Source: Atopostipes sp963558565
Lineage (GTDB): Bacteria; Bacillota; Bacilli; Lactobacillales; Carnobacteriaceae_A
Length of the DNA: 64,000 nt
Direction: 5' to 3'
Assembly (NCBI GenBank): GCA_963558565.1
Contig: CAUWGX010000001.1
Location: 124,001-188,000 of the forward strand
A program made the translations under genes and the position numbers. Below are positions 53,209 to 61,522 of the stretch, in pieces (position 1 is the stretch's first letter; each line of letters begins with the position of its first letter). The notes beneath the pieces are model-generated. The model was not told the DNA's origin. It was given only the letters and a program-made list of their open reading frames with translations, and ran no database searches.

Positions 53209-54402
53209 TTATTGGTTGATGTTTTCTTTTTGAGAAGCTCGATAATAATTATCAACGATCGGCACGATGGCTTGGTCTGAAGTGACATTAATCGAAGTTC
53301 CAAATGAGTCTTGTGTTAAGTAAAGCGTAATTAATAATGAAGCAATAACTCCTGTTGAGTCAATACCAACAATTCCTAAAAATGGAATAGCAGCCATAAT
53401 GGCTCCTCCAGGAACACCTGGAGCTGCTGACATGACTAATGCAAGGGTTAAGAAGAAACCAATCATTGAAGCTGGTGAAGTATCTCCTCCTGTCATCATT
53501 AACACCGCAAGAACACAACTCGAAACAGAAATCATCGAACCTGGAAGATGTGTATTGGCATAAAGGGGGTAAATATAAGCGGCGATTTCATCGCTAATCC
53601 CATTCTTCTTTCCAGATTGTATATTCACTGGGACTGTTGCAGCTGATGACTGAGTACCAAAAGCTGTTGCATAAGCAGGAAATGAATTTTTAATGGTTTC
53701 TTTAAACGAATAACCGGATGCTCGTGTGCCAATGAAAAACATGATCCCTAGATATAAGAAATGTTGAGCAATAATCAAAAGATAGACGGGTAGAAAAGTA
53801 CCGATGACTTCAAAGGCATCACCTTTATAACTTAAATTCAAGAAGTTACCAAAAACATAGAAAGGCAACATAGGAATAATAAAGTTATTTAAGACCGCCG
53901 AGATCGACGCTTGTAAATCAATAAAAAACTTCTCTAACGTTTCGCCTTTGCCATGTTTCTTCAATGAAGTTAAAGAAAGACCAATCACTAAAGCAAAGAT
54001 CACTCCTTCAGCGACAGTAAAAAACGGTTCTATCGGTAACTCAAATAAGGCGGTTAAACCAGCTGTTTCGTCAAAGATTCCTGTCTCTGTTTGGGAAATG
54101 AAAAGCGGGAAGACAGATTGTCCAATAACATAAGCAAGCAATGCTGCAAAAAATAAAGAACTGAATGATAATAACATCGTTAATCCTAAAAGTTTCCCTG
54201 TATTATTGGATATTTGTGCAATACCCGGTACAATAAAAGCAACAATCATAATAGGTAAAATAAAATTCATCACGGTACTAAAAAGTCCTACCGCTGTCAT
54301 AATAAGTTCCAAGAAAAACACTGGAATAAAGCTTAGTGCTCCCACGATAATCCCTAAAATAATTGCAATAATAAGACGGGGTATGAGTCCTATTTTTTTC
54401 AT
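53209..54402 (-). CDS. Dicarboxylate/amino acid:cation symporter (DAACS family)
   Basis: A 397-residue DAACS transporter with about eight membrane segments and two re-entrant hairpins. Family motifs include AFGTQSSAATVPVNIQ (near 257), LYANTHLPGS, APGVPGGAI and TQDSFGTSINVTSDQ. The family carries glutamate, C4-dicarboxylates or, in SstT, serine and threonine. A T-box leader directly upstream, with ACU as best specifier, points to threonine (or Ser/Thr) uptake. Such a link between T-box and symporter is an inference. Confidence 0.85.
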   Translation of the reverse strand: MKKIGLIPRLIIAIILGIIVGALSFIPVFFLELIMTAVGLFSTVMNFILPIMIVAFIVPGIAQISNNTGKLLGLTMLLSFSSLFFAALLAYVIGQSVFPLFISQTETGIFDETAGLTALFELPIEPFFTVAEGVIFALVIGLSLTSLKKHGKGETLEKFFIDLQASISAVLNNFIIPMLPFYVFGNFLNLSYKGDAFEVIGTFLPVYLLIIAQHFLYLGIMFFIGTRASGYSFKETIKNSFPAYATAFGTQSSAATVPVNIQSGKKNGISDEIAAYIYPLYANTHLPGSMISVSSCVLAVLMMTGGDTSPASMIGFFLTLALVMSAAPGVPGGAIMAAIPFLGIVGIDSTGVIASLLITLYLTQDSFGTSINVTSDQAIVPIVDNYYRASQKENINQ

Positions 54403-54480
54403 AATGAACGCCTCCGATATTTTGATATAATTTAATTCATAACATCTATTTTCAGATGCTTCTCAATCATTTTATTTTAG

Positions 54481-54742
54481 AAAATAAAAAAGTACCCGCC
54501 CCTTCGCCTCTCTCAATATTAGGCAAAGGGACGGATACTTCCGCGTTACCACCCTTATTCATATCTTTTGTGCAAAAAGATACCTCAACGGTACAAAAAT
54601 TATACCCGGCAATCTATCGGTTGCAATCCGTTTAAAAGTTTAAACTTTTAAATCTACTCAGAGGTAGTTTTCACTTATTTCTACAGTGCCTCTTCTCATC
54701 TCGGAAGGCTTTCTGTATCTGTATCGATAAGTTACTCGTCTC
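54481..54742 (-). promoter_or_regulatory. T-box leader (likely Thr) with terminator
   Basis: The minus strand carries the T-box AAGGGTGGTAACGCGG (54556-54541) and a 19-bp terminator stem (54521-54539 with 54491-54509) followed by TTTTTATTTT. Stem I has AGTA (54736-54733), helix ACTTAT/ATAAGT (54732-54727 with 54678-54673) and, on its 3-prime side, GAAA-ACT-A at 54671-54665. ACU (54668-54666, Thr) followed by A fits the usual specifier pattern; TAC (Tyr) overlapping it is less likely. TGGT predicts a tRNA ending ACCA. Uncharged tRNA should permit symporter expression. Confidence 0.88.
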
Positions 54743-54786
54743 GTCAAAGTAAGTGATTATCTAAAATGTATGATTAACTTTAAAAG

Positions 54787-54815
54787 ATTGTAGCTGTAAT
54801 TAAAAGTATTGTCAA
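54787..54815 (-). promoter_or_regulatory. Promoter of the T-box leader
   Basis: Minus strand TTGACA, 17-bp spacer, TACAAT, a near-consensus promoter. Confidence 0.75.
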
Positions 54816-54856
54816 GTGTTTTCTAATTTAATTCTAATCTTACGTTAATATATTTT

Positions 54857-56119
54857 TTACTCGCGTATTTGTCCTTCGCCTTGAATAACATATTTATAAC
54901 TTGTGAGTGCTTCAAGCCCCATTGGCCCACGAGCATGTATTTTTTGCGTACTAATACCAATTTCGCCACCGAAGCCAAAGACTTCACCATCAGTGAAACG
55001 CGTGGATGCGTTAACGTAGACTGCAGCAGAGTCGACATCGTTTAAGAAATCTTGCGCTCGCTGGTAATCTTTTGTCACAATGGATTCTGAGTGATGCGTT
55101 GAATACTTCGCAATATGATCAACAGCTTCCTCATAGCCATTAACGACCTTAACCGCTAAAATTAAAGCTAAAAACTCTTCCGCGTAGTCGTCATCTGTCG
55201 CTTTTTGGATCTCTTCTTCTACTAATTGTTCTGTTTTTTCGTCTCCACGAATCTCAACATTCGCCTCGATTAAAGGTTGTAAGAAATTGTCTAATTCCTT
55301 TTCTGCAATTTTTTCATCGATCACGAGTGTTTCGATCGCATTACACACCGATGGACGTTGTGTTTTTGCATTAAATAAGATATCCGCTGCCATTTCGACA
55401 TCCGCTGTATTTTCAATATATAAATGACAATTACCACTCGCTGTTTCGATCACAGGAATCGTTGCATTATTTTTGACCGCTTGAATTAATCCTTGTCCTC
55501 CTCGTGGAATCAACACGTCTACATAATCACTGAGACGCATTAATTCATTAGAATATTTACGATCCGTATTTGGAATGACTTGAATCGCTTCTTTAGGTAC
55601 TTCCGTTTGGGCAAGCCCTTCTTGAAGAGCTGCTGCAATCGCTAGATTACTATTGATTGCTTCACTACCTCCACGTAAAATAGTAGCGTTTCCTGATTTT
55701 AAAGCTAATGCTGAAGCATCCGCTGTAACATTGGGACGGGATTCATAGATAATACCAATGACCCCTAAAGGTACACGGCGACGTCCGATACGTAAACCAT
55801 TTTCATTGATCCATTCTTCATCAGTAACTGTTAAAGGGTCCGCTAGCGAAGCTACTTCGCGGATGCCATTGACCATTCCTTGAATACGCTCTTCATTCAA
55901 TGTCAAACGTTCGACTAAGGGTTCAGCAATCCCTCGTTCTTGAGCAGCTTGAATATCTTTTTGATTGGCTTCGATAATTTCATCTGTCTGATTTTCTAAA
56001 GCAGCTGCCATAGCTTCAAGGGCTTGGTTTTTTTCTGCCGTTGTTAGAGAAGACAATGTATAAGCGGCTGTTTTAGCTTTTTTACCTAAATCTATCATTT
56101 TTTGACTAAATTCCATCAT
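54857..56119 (-). CDS. proA: Glutamate-5-semialdehyde dehydrogenase (gamma-glutamyl phosphate reductase)
   Basis: A 420-residue NADPH-dependent reductase in proline synthesis. It carries VIYESRPNVTADASALALKSGNATILRGGSEA (residues spanning about 133-164) and the catalytic Cys in RPSVCNAIETL (near 280). It follows proB by 22 bp; AAAGGAG precedes the ATG. The pathway needs ProC, which is not in the window. Proline also serves as an osmolyte, in line with the betaine system nearby. Confidence 0.95.
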   Translation of the reverse strand: MMEFSQKMIDLGKKAKTAAYTLSSLTTAEKNQALEAMAAALENQTDEIIEANQKDIQAAQERGIAEPLVERLTLNEERIQGMVNGIREVASLADPLTVTDEEWINENGLRIGRRRVPLGVIGIIYESRPNVTADASALALKSGNATILRGGSEAINSNLAIAAALQEGLAQTEVPKEAIQVIPNTDRKYSNELMRLSDYVDVLIPRGGQGLIQAVKNNATIPVIETASGNCHLYIENTADVEMAADILFNAKTQRPSVCNAIETLVIDEKIAEKELDNFLQPLIEANVEIRGDEKTEQLVEEEIQKATDDDYAEEFLALILAVKVVNGYEEAVDHIAKYSTHHSESIVTKDYQRAQDFLNDVDSAAVYVNASTRFTDGEVFGFGGEIGISTQKIHARGPMGLEALTSYKYVIQGEGQIRE

Positions 56120-56141
56120 ATCAAAATCTCCTTTATTGTTT

Positions 56142-56942
56142 TTATTGACCGAATAATGTGCCGACGTTTTCCCCTTCTAGTACTTTAAAAACGATTCTTG
56201 GGTCTTTTGCATTCGCAATCACCATATGGCGATCATTTTCTAACATGATCTCAGCGGCGCGTAATTTTGTGGCCATGCCCCCTGTTGCAAATTCCGAACC
56301 TTTACCAGAAGCCATGTCTCGAATTGCTTCATTTATTTCTGGCACATGAGCAATCAGTTTTGCCTCTGGGGATTGAGCAGGATTGGCATCATAAAGGCCA
56401 TCCACATCACTTAAAATAACTAATAAATCAGCATCAATCGTTCGAGCCACATAAGCGGATAACGTATCGTTATCTCCGAATTTTGTTTCGTGATTCAATT
56501 CATCCACAGCAATTGCATCATTTTCATTAATAATCGGGATAATATTTTTTTCTAAAAGTCTATTTAAAGCATTCTGCATATTCTTATAAGAAGTAGGAAA
56601 TTCAATGACATCTTTTGTAAATAATATCTGTCCTACATATTGATTATAATGATTAAAAAACTGACTATACAAAGTCATTAAAGTCGTTTGACCAATAGAT
56701 GATATCGCTTGTTGGTCAGGAATCGTTTGCGGATAATTATCAAGCTTCATTAAGCTTGCTCCAACTCCGATCGCTCCTGAAGTTACAAGGACCACTTCAA
56801 TGCCACTTTGTCTTAGACTTGTACAGACAAAAGCAATGCGATCCAATTGACGATAATCCACTTCTAAGGGGGACTTCATAATGGAATTTGTTCCAATTTT
56901 TATAACAACACGTTTTGTATTTTTAATAAGTTCTCGATTCAA
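56142..56942 (-). CDS. proB: Glutamate 5-kinase
   Basis: A 266-residue amino-acid kinase, the first step of proline synthesis. KRVVIKIGTNSIM at the start, VLVTSGAIGVG, NENDAIAVDEL, KFGDNDTLSAYVA and GKGSEFATGGMATKLRAA match the family. The C-terminal PUA domain seen in long ProB proteins is missing, as in several lactobacilli. TTG 56942 is the likely start: TAGGAG lies 8 bp upstream, and the -10 box TATAAT would place the transcript start near the longer frame's ATG at 56966. Confidence 0.93.
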   Translation of the reverse strand: MNRELIKNTKRVVIKIGTNSIMKSPLEVDYRQLDRIAFVCTSLRQSGIEVVLVTSGAIGVGASLMKLDNYPQTIPDQQAISSIGQTTLMTLYSQFFNHYNQYVGQILFTKDVIEFPTSYKNMQNALNRLLEKNIIPIINENDAIAVDELNHETKFGDNDTLSAYVARTIDADLLVILSDVDGLYDANPAQSPEAKLIAHVPEINEAIRDMASGKGSEFATGGMATKLRAAEIMLENDRHMVIANAKDPRIVFKVLEGENVGTLFGQ

Positions 56943-57097
56943 CGATTCGACTCCTAATCTTTTCATATTATATCCATCTGTAAGTTTACAATAGAAAATC
57001 AATTATATAAAGGCTTGGCTTCAATTTTATATAAAATCAGGAGTAAAAAAGCATTTTCAGAGATAGGAAATGGACTTCAGCCCATTTTAAATAAAAA

Positions 57098-57901
57098 TTA
57101 GCCAAGAATTAATGAATCGTCGGATAAGTCGGCACCACTTTTTGTTTGAAACAAGTTGACCAGCTCCATCACCGTTAGATTTTGTTTTTCTTCACCCCGG
57201 ACATCCACCACAATATTTCCTTCATGAAGCATGATGAGGCGATTGCCTTGTTCAATGGCATGTTGCATATTGTGTGTGATCATTAACGTTGAAATGCCTT
57301 TTTCATAAACAAGTTGATCGGTAAGCGTGGTGACCATTTCGCTTGTTTTCGGATCGAGCGCTGCCGTATGTTCATCGAGTAAAAGAACTTTCGGTGTAAC
57401 GATCGTTGCCATTAATAAAGTTAAAGCTTGCCGTTGACCCCCTGAAAGTAAGCCAACATCCATGCTTAACCGATTTTCTAAGCCTAATTGTAATTTTTTA
57501 AGTTCTTGTTTAAAAAAATCACGATCTTTTGCTTTAATTCCACGACTTAATCCTCGTTTTTGTCCTCGTTTCATAGCTACTGAGAGATTTTCTTCAATCG
57601 TTAAACGACTCGCGGTTCCCATTCGGGTATCTTGAAAAACACGACTGATATATTTTGCGCGTTGATTGGTAGGGAGTTCGGTAATGTTTTTATCTTCTAA
57701 CATAATCTGGCCCTTATCAACGGAAAAAGAACCTGCGATACTGTTTAGGAAAGTAGATTTCCCTGCCCCATTCCCTCCAATAATAGAGATGAAATCTCCT
57801 TCATTCATTTGGAGATCAATTCCTTTTAAAACATGGTTTTCATTCGGCGTACCTACTTCAAACGTTTTGTGTAAATTTTGTACATTTAAGATATCTGTCA
57901 T
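57098..57901 (-). CDS. ABC transporter ATPase, TrpZ type (Phe/Tyr system)
   Basis: A 267-residue ATPase closely paralogous to the one at 24.5 kb. Walker A GGNGAGKST, signature LSGGQRQ, Walker B VLLLDEHTAALDP and switch His in ITHNMQHAIE are intact. It is distal in an operon of binding protein, permease and ATPase whose leader carries Tyr codons, and probably also serves the Phe-leader binding protein upstream. Confidence 0.88.
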   Translation of the reverse strand: MTDILNVQNLHKTFEVGTPNENHVLKGIDLQMNEGDFISIIGGNGAGKSTFLNSIAGSFSVDKGQIMLEDKNITELPTNQRAKYISRVFQDTRMGTASRLTIEENLSVAMKRGQKRGLSRGIKAKDRDFFKQELKKLQLGLENRLSMDVGLLSGGQRQALTLLMATIVTPKVLLLDEHTAALDPKTSEMVTTLTDQLVYEKGISTLMITHNMQHAIEQGNRLIMLHEGNIVVDVRGEEKQNLTVMELVNLFQTKSGADLSDDSLILG

Positions 57902-58804
57902 TTATTGAACCTCACTTCTATTATTTTTGCGCTTCATTTGTTTGTAGTTCCAACGCTTTCTTACCGTCGGAAGAGCCAGTGCGATTGCCAGTAAAACAGC
58001 TGAAACAAGCTTTAAATCTTGTGGATTGAAATTGACTTCCAATGCACCAAGAATCAATAAACGATAGATGATGGAGCCGATCACCAGTGTGATTAAACGT
58101 CTAGCAAATGTCAGATTTGAAAAGAACGTTTCGCCAATAATAACGGAAGCTAGACCAATGACGATCGCTCCAATTCCCATATTGACATCTGCATAGCCAT
58201 TATTTTGAGCCAATAAAGCACCTGATAATGAAATCAAACCATTGCCCAGCATAAAACCTAATATTTTTGTAAATTGAATATTAATTCCATTCGCCTCAGA
58301 CATTTCTAAGTTATCACCTGTTGCGCGGACTGCCATCCCAATTTCGGTACTAAAAAATAAATGTAAACATACAATGACCAGAAAGATAGCTATAAGTCCT
58401 AAAATTAATACAGCCATCGTTTTATCAACACCGAATGCTTGGATCTGGTTAATCAATGTCGTTGAATTTAACAACGTGAGGTTTGCTTGCCCTAAAATTC
58501 GTAAATTAATGGAATAAAGACCGGTCATCGTTACAATTCCTGCTAAAAGAGCCGGAATATTCAGCTTAGCATGTAAAAATCCGGTAATTAATCCGGCCAA
58601 GCTTCCAGCTAAGAAGGCCGCAATCGTCGCGATCCAAGCGGGAACGTCCGCAACAATCATTGCGCTAGCGACTGCTGCTCCTAAAGGAAAACTTCCTTCC
58701 ACTGTCAGGTCAGCCACATTTAAAATACGATAAGTTAAGTAAACACCCATTGCCAATATTGACCATAATAAACCTTGCGAAACACTTGATAATATTAAAT
58801 CCAC
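57902..58804 (-). CDS. ABC transporter permease, TrpY type (Phe/Tyr system)
   Basis: A 300-residue permease with about eight membrane segments, paralogous to the Trp-operon permease (shared RILNVADLTVEGSFPLGAAVAS and AQNNGYADVNMGIGAIVIGLAS patterns). It lies directly after the Tyr-leader binding protein and abuts the ATPase gene. It is the only permease for two binding proteins in this cluster. Confidence 0.86.
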   Translation of the reverse strand: MDLILSSVSQGLLWSILAMGVYLTYRILNVADLTVEGSFPLGAAVASAMIVADVPAWIATIAAFLAGSLAGLITGFLHAKLNIPALLAGIVTMTGLYSINLRILGQANLTLLNSTTLINQIQAFGVDKTMAVLILGLIAIFLVIVCLHLFFSTEIGMAVRATGDNLEMSEANGINIQFTKILGFMLGNGLISLSGALLAQNNGYADVNMGIGAIVIGLASVIIGETFFSNLTFARRLITLVIGSIIYRLLILGALEVNFNPQDLKLVSAVLLAIALALPTVRKRWNYKQMKRKNNRSEVQ

Positions 58805-58837
58805 TATTTTTTCCTCAATTCTTTTTCATTTTAATCG

Positions 58838-59815
58838 TTACTCTTCTATTTGGATTGAACTTGGATCAATTCCTAAAGCTTCTGCCATATCTTCGTTCAC
58901 AAATAAATCTAATTTTTCTGCCGTTTCTACTGGAAGATCTGCCGGCTCCGCCCCGTTTTCGAGAATTTCCACAGCCATTTTACCTGTTTGTCTTCCTAAT
59001 GAGTGGTAATCAATCCCGTATGTAGCCAAGCCACCTTCTGCTGTGTGGTCAATTGACCCTGCTACAATTGGAAGCTGATGCTCAATAGCGATGTCACCGA
59101 CTGTGGTGGCTGCACTGGATAAAGTATTATCGGTTGGAATGTAGATGGCATCCACTTCACTTGCTAATCTTTCAGCTACTTGCTGTACATCATTCGTACT
59201 CGTGACTGTCATGATTACTGCTTCGCGTCCTGATGCTTCAATAGCTTGTGAAGCTAAATCAGCTTGTACTTGCGAATTCGGTTCGCTTGAATTAAAAATA
59301 ATACCTACTTGCTCTGATTCGGGAACAATTGAAATCAATAGATCAATTTGTTCTTCAAAAGGAACCATATCACTCGTTCCTGTCACATTCCCGCCTGGTG
59401 CTTCTACCGATTCAACCAATCCTGCCCCTTCTGGATCTGTTGTCGCTGTAAACAAAATCGGTGTTTCTTCATCGATAGCCGCTAATGATTGAGCAGCTGA
59501 TGTAGAGATTCCTAACATTAAGTCACTTTCATTTGCAAGCTGCTGAGCCATATCATGAAGATTGCCCGAGGAACCTTGTGAATTCAAAATATTAATATTT
59601 ATATTTTCACCATCAATAAAATTGTTTGCTTCTAATTCTTCAATAAATCCTTCTTGAGCAGAAGTTAAAGCACTATGTTCAGCTGAAAGAAGAATGCCGA
59701 TCTCATAGGGTTCTTCACCTGTACTCTCCGTATGTCCACAAGCTCCCAACACCAATACAACCAACAAGAAACTAAAACCAAGGAACCTTTTTGAAAATTT
59801 CTTCATCTTATCCAT
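58838..59815 (-). CDS. ABC transporter substrate-binding lipoprotein behind the Tyr leader
   Basis: A 325-residue ABC_sub_bind-family lipoprotein with lipobox VLGAC (Cys near 26). The domain shows LFTATTDPEGAGLVES, GGNVTGTSDMVPFEEQID, VGIIFNSSEPNSQVQAD and IYIPTDNTLSSAATT, conserved in the other two paralogues. Its gene starts about 30 bp after an attenuator whose leader peptide has five Tyr codons, so tyrosine is the predicted ligand. AGAGGGAAAG precedes the ATG; permease and ATPase follow. Confidence 0.85.
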   Translation of the reverse strand: MDKMKKFSKRFLGFSFLLVVLVLGACGHTESTGEEPYEIGILLSAEHSALTSAQEGFIEELEANNFIDGENININILNSQGSSGNLHDMAQQLANESDLMLGISTSAAQSLAAIDEETPILFTATTDPEGAGLVESVEAPGGNVTGTSDMVPFEEQIDLLISIVPESEQVGIIFNSSEPNSQVQADLASQAIEASGREAVIMTVTSTNDVQQVAERLASEVDAIYIPTDNTLSSAATTVGDIAIEHQLPIVAGSIDHTAEGGLATYGIDYHSLGRQTGKMAVEILENGAEPADLPVETAEKLDLFVNEDMAEALGIDPSSIQIEE

Positions 59816-59844
59816 TTTCTTTCCCTCTTTCTTTTATTATTTGA

Positions 59845-60021
59845 AAATAAAAAACACCTACCTCGATAAAATAATCTCAGTAGGTGTGTAAGGGTCTTAT
59901 AAATGGAATTGAATAGCCACTGTAGATTATTTTATCTACGTGACTAGTGTTAACTGTCATAGCCACCATAGATACAAACATGTTGAATGCCGTCTGTATC
60001 CATGAATCATGCATACAAACG
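59845..60021 (-). promoter_or_regulatory. Tyr leader attenuator (seven alternating segments)
   Basis: Segments run A to G on the minus strand. A (60021-60008) pairs with B (60004-59991), 13 bp with one mismatch. B (60005-59992) pairs with C (59979-59966), 14 positions. C2 GTGGCTA (59966-59960) pairs with D TAGTCAC (59946-59940). D (59946-59934) pairs with E (59927-59914), 13 bp. E (59936-59917) pairs with F (59883-59865), 19 bp with one bulge. F ACACCTAC (59887-59880) pairs with G (59861-59854), the terminator. A begins right after the leader stop. A:B/C:D/E:F would be the ON set, B:C/D:E/F:G the OFF set. Confidence 0.82.
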
Positions 60022-60093
60022 TTATCTATAATAGCTATAATAATAGTGGAAAAGTGACACTAAATGATTGAATGATTCAGTTGTTTTTAGCAT
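60022..60093 (-). CDS. Tyr-rich leader peptide (23 aa, ends YYYSYYR)
   Basis: ATG 60093 follows AAAGGAGTGG. The peptide begins MLKTTESFNH and ends with His, three Tyr, Ser, two Tyr, Arg, then TAA at 60024-60022. Five of its 23 residues are Tyr and all are TAT codons in one six-codon run. It lies between a promoter and an attenuator before a binding-protein gene, so it is interpreted as a sensor of charged tRNA-Tyr. Translation is not demonstrated. Confidence 0.8.
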   Translation of the reverse strand: MLKTTESFNHLVSLFHYYYSYYR

Positions 60094-60123
60094 ATTTTCC
60101 ACTCCTTTTTTAATGATGCACTC

Positions 60124-60152
60124 ATGATAATCTAATTAAAAACACAAGTCAA
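60124..60152 (-). promoter_or_regulatory. Promoter of the Tyr-leader operon
   Basis: Minus strand TTGACT, 17-bp spacer, TATCAT, about 30 bp before the leader ATG. Confidence 0.65.
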
Positions 60153-60246
60153 TCCTTTTATCCTTTTTTTCCAATTAATTTTGATCATCGGTAACTTCCA
60201 CCTACTGTTTGTTGAAGTTTACCTATTATTTTACAAGGATAAAAGA

Positions 60247-61206
60247 TTATTCAGGTATTTGAATAGAGTCAGGATCAATGTTTAAAGCGTTGGCGACCTC
60301 TTCATTCACAACAAGAACTAATTCTTCGGCATTTTCGTAAGGGGTAGTTGCTGGTTCCGCTTCGCCATTTAATATATCAACCGCTAACTCTCCTGCTTGA
60401 TAACCTAATGAATGATAATCGACACTATAGGTAGCGAGTCCTCCTGCTTCCACCATTTCAGGGGCTCCTAATACGGATGGAACTTGGTTTTCGACAGTAA
60501 TATCTTTTACTGTCGGCATAGTCCCCGCGATCGTATTGTCTGTAGGGACATATAAAAGATCGATATCATTAATTATACTCGTTAAATTTTGTTGAACATC
60601 ATTGGTAGAAGTCACTGTGGTCACTACAGGCTCAAGCCCTGCATCTTCAATTAGCTGAATTGCTTCTTTCGCTTGCACGCTCGAGTTCGGCTCACTCGAA
60701 TTATAAATGACTCCGACCGCTTCAGCTTGGTCATCAAGTGATAGTAGAAGATCTATTTGTTTATCGATCGGCATATAGTCACTTGTTCCCGTAATATTTC
60801 CTCCGGGTGTCTCTTGACTTTCCACTAAACCAGAATCTACAGGATCTGTTACGGCCGTGAACAAAATTGGTTTTTCTTGTTCAACATTCGCGAGTGCTTG
60901 CGTCGGTGCTGTCCCTAAAGATAATATCAAATCATTTTCACTTGCTAACTGTTCCGCCATCGGGTTTAAATTGTCTTGAGAACCTTGAGCACTGACGGAT
61001 TCAATTTCAAGGTTTTCTCCCTCCACATAACTATTGTCTTCTAAAGCTTGATAGAAACCTTCTTCTGCTGCCGTTAAGGATTCATGATCAATAAAATTTA
61101 AAGTCCCTATTTTAAGCGCTCCCTCAGCGCTTCCTGCTTCTTCTGAGTTACAAGCTCCTAGTACAACAAGACTTAGCAGCAATAGACGGATTAACCATTT
61201 TTTCAT
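60247..61206 (-). CDS. ABC transporter substrate-binding lipoprotein behind the Phe leader
   Basis: A 319-residue ABC_sub_bind lipoprotein with lipobox VLGAC. It parallels the Tyr-leader protein throughout (LFTAVTDPVDSGLVES, GGNITGTSDYMPIDKQID, VIYNSSEPNSSVQA, LYVPTDNTIAGT). Start at 61206 has GAAGGAA upstream; the longer frame to 61230 lacks one. It has its own promoter and a leader peptide with six Phe codons, so phenylalanine is the predicted ligand. It lacks its own permease and ATPase and probably uses those downstream. Confidence 0.85.
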   Translation of the reverse strand: MKKWLIRLLLLSLVVLGACNSEEAGSAEGALKIGTLNFIDHESLTAAEEGFYQALEDNSYVEGENLEIESVSAQGSQDNLNPMAEQLASENDLILSLGTAPTQALANVEQEKPILFTAVTDPVDSGLVESQETPGGNITGTSDYMPIDKQIDLLLSLDDQAEAVGVIYNSSEPNSSVQAKEAIQLIEDAGLEPVVTTVTSTNDVQQNLTSIINDIDLLYVPTDNTIAGTMPTVKDITVENQVPSVLGAPEMVEAGGLATYSVDYHSLGYQAGELAVDILNGEAEPATTPYENAEELVLVVNEEVANALNIDPDSIQIPE

Positions 61207-61235
61207 TTCTATTCCTTCTTTCTTTTTCATTTTTC

Positions 61236-61429
61236 TAAAAAAAAATCCACTTAGGTTTATAACCTAAATGGATGTGTTAAAGTTTTATTTATGTATGGAA
61301 ATGAAACAACCACTTAGATTATTCTCTCTAGGTGGCTTTCCCAACTTAAAAAGCTTTAGCCATTAGAGATACAATTCAGTTTGATGACTGCGTTTGTATC
61401 CATAATGCTTGATGTTACGTCTACAAACG
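61236..61429 (-). promoter_or_regulatory. Phe leader attenuator (alternating segments)
   Basis: Same order as the Tyr leader. A CGTTTGTA (61429-61422, overlapping the leader stop) pairs with B TACAAACG (61398-61391). B (61407-61394) pairs with C (61374-61361) through GATACAA/TTGTATC and CATTA/TAATG. C2 TGGCT (61362-61358) pairs with D AGCCA (61337-61333). D (61337-61327) pairs with E (61318-61308), one mismatch. E (61322-61310) pairs 13 bp with F (61271-61259). F (61273-61261) pairs 13 bp with G (61257-61245), followed by nine T residues, the terminator. Confidence 0.82.
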
Positions 61430-61489
61430 GTACCTAAAAAAGCTAAAGAAGAAGAAGTTATTTAATTGTTGCATTTGTTGTTTATTCAT
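61421..61489 (-). CDS. Phe-rich leader peptide (22 aa, contains FFFFSFF)
   Basis: ATG 61489 follows AGAGGAAG. The peptide begins MNKQQMQQLNN, then four Phe, Ser, two Phe, and ends RYRL before TAG 61423-61421. Six Phe codons fall in a seven-codon run (TTC and TTT). The frame aligns with the Tyr leader over TTT-AGC-TTT-TTT-AGG versus TAT-AGC-TAT-TAT-AGA, showing common origin. Interpreted as a sensor of charged tRNA-Phe. Confidence 0.8.
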   Translation of the reverse strand: MNKQQMQQLNNFFFFSFFRYRL

Positions 61490-61522
61490 TTTTATCTCTT
61501 CCTCTGTTAAGTTGTTGAAAGT

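Noticed and set aside
57003..57097. AAATGG/CCATTT hairpin after the TrpZ-type ATPase gene as a terminator
   Set aside because: Only 6 bp and no T run follows.
60181..60240. Hairpin GGTAAACTTC/GAAGTTACC between the Phe binding-protein gene and the Tyr promoter as a terminator
   Set aside because: One bulge and no T run after it on the minus strand; readthrough seems possible.
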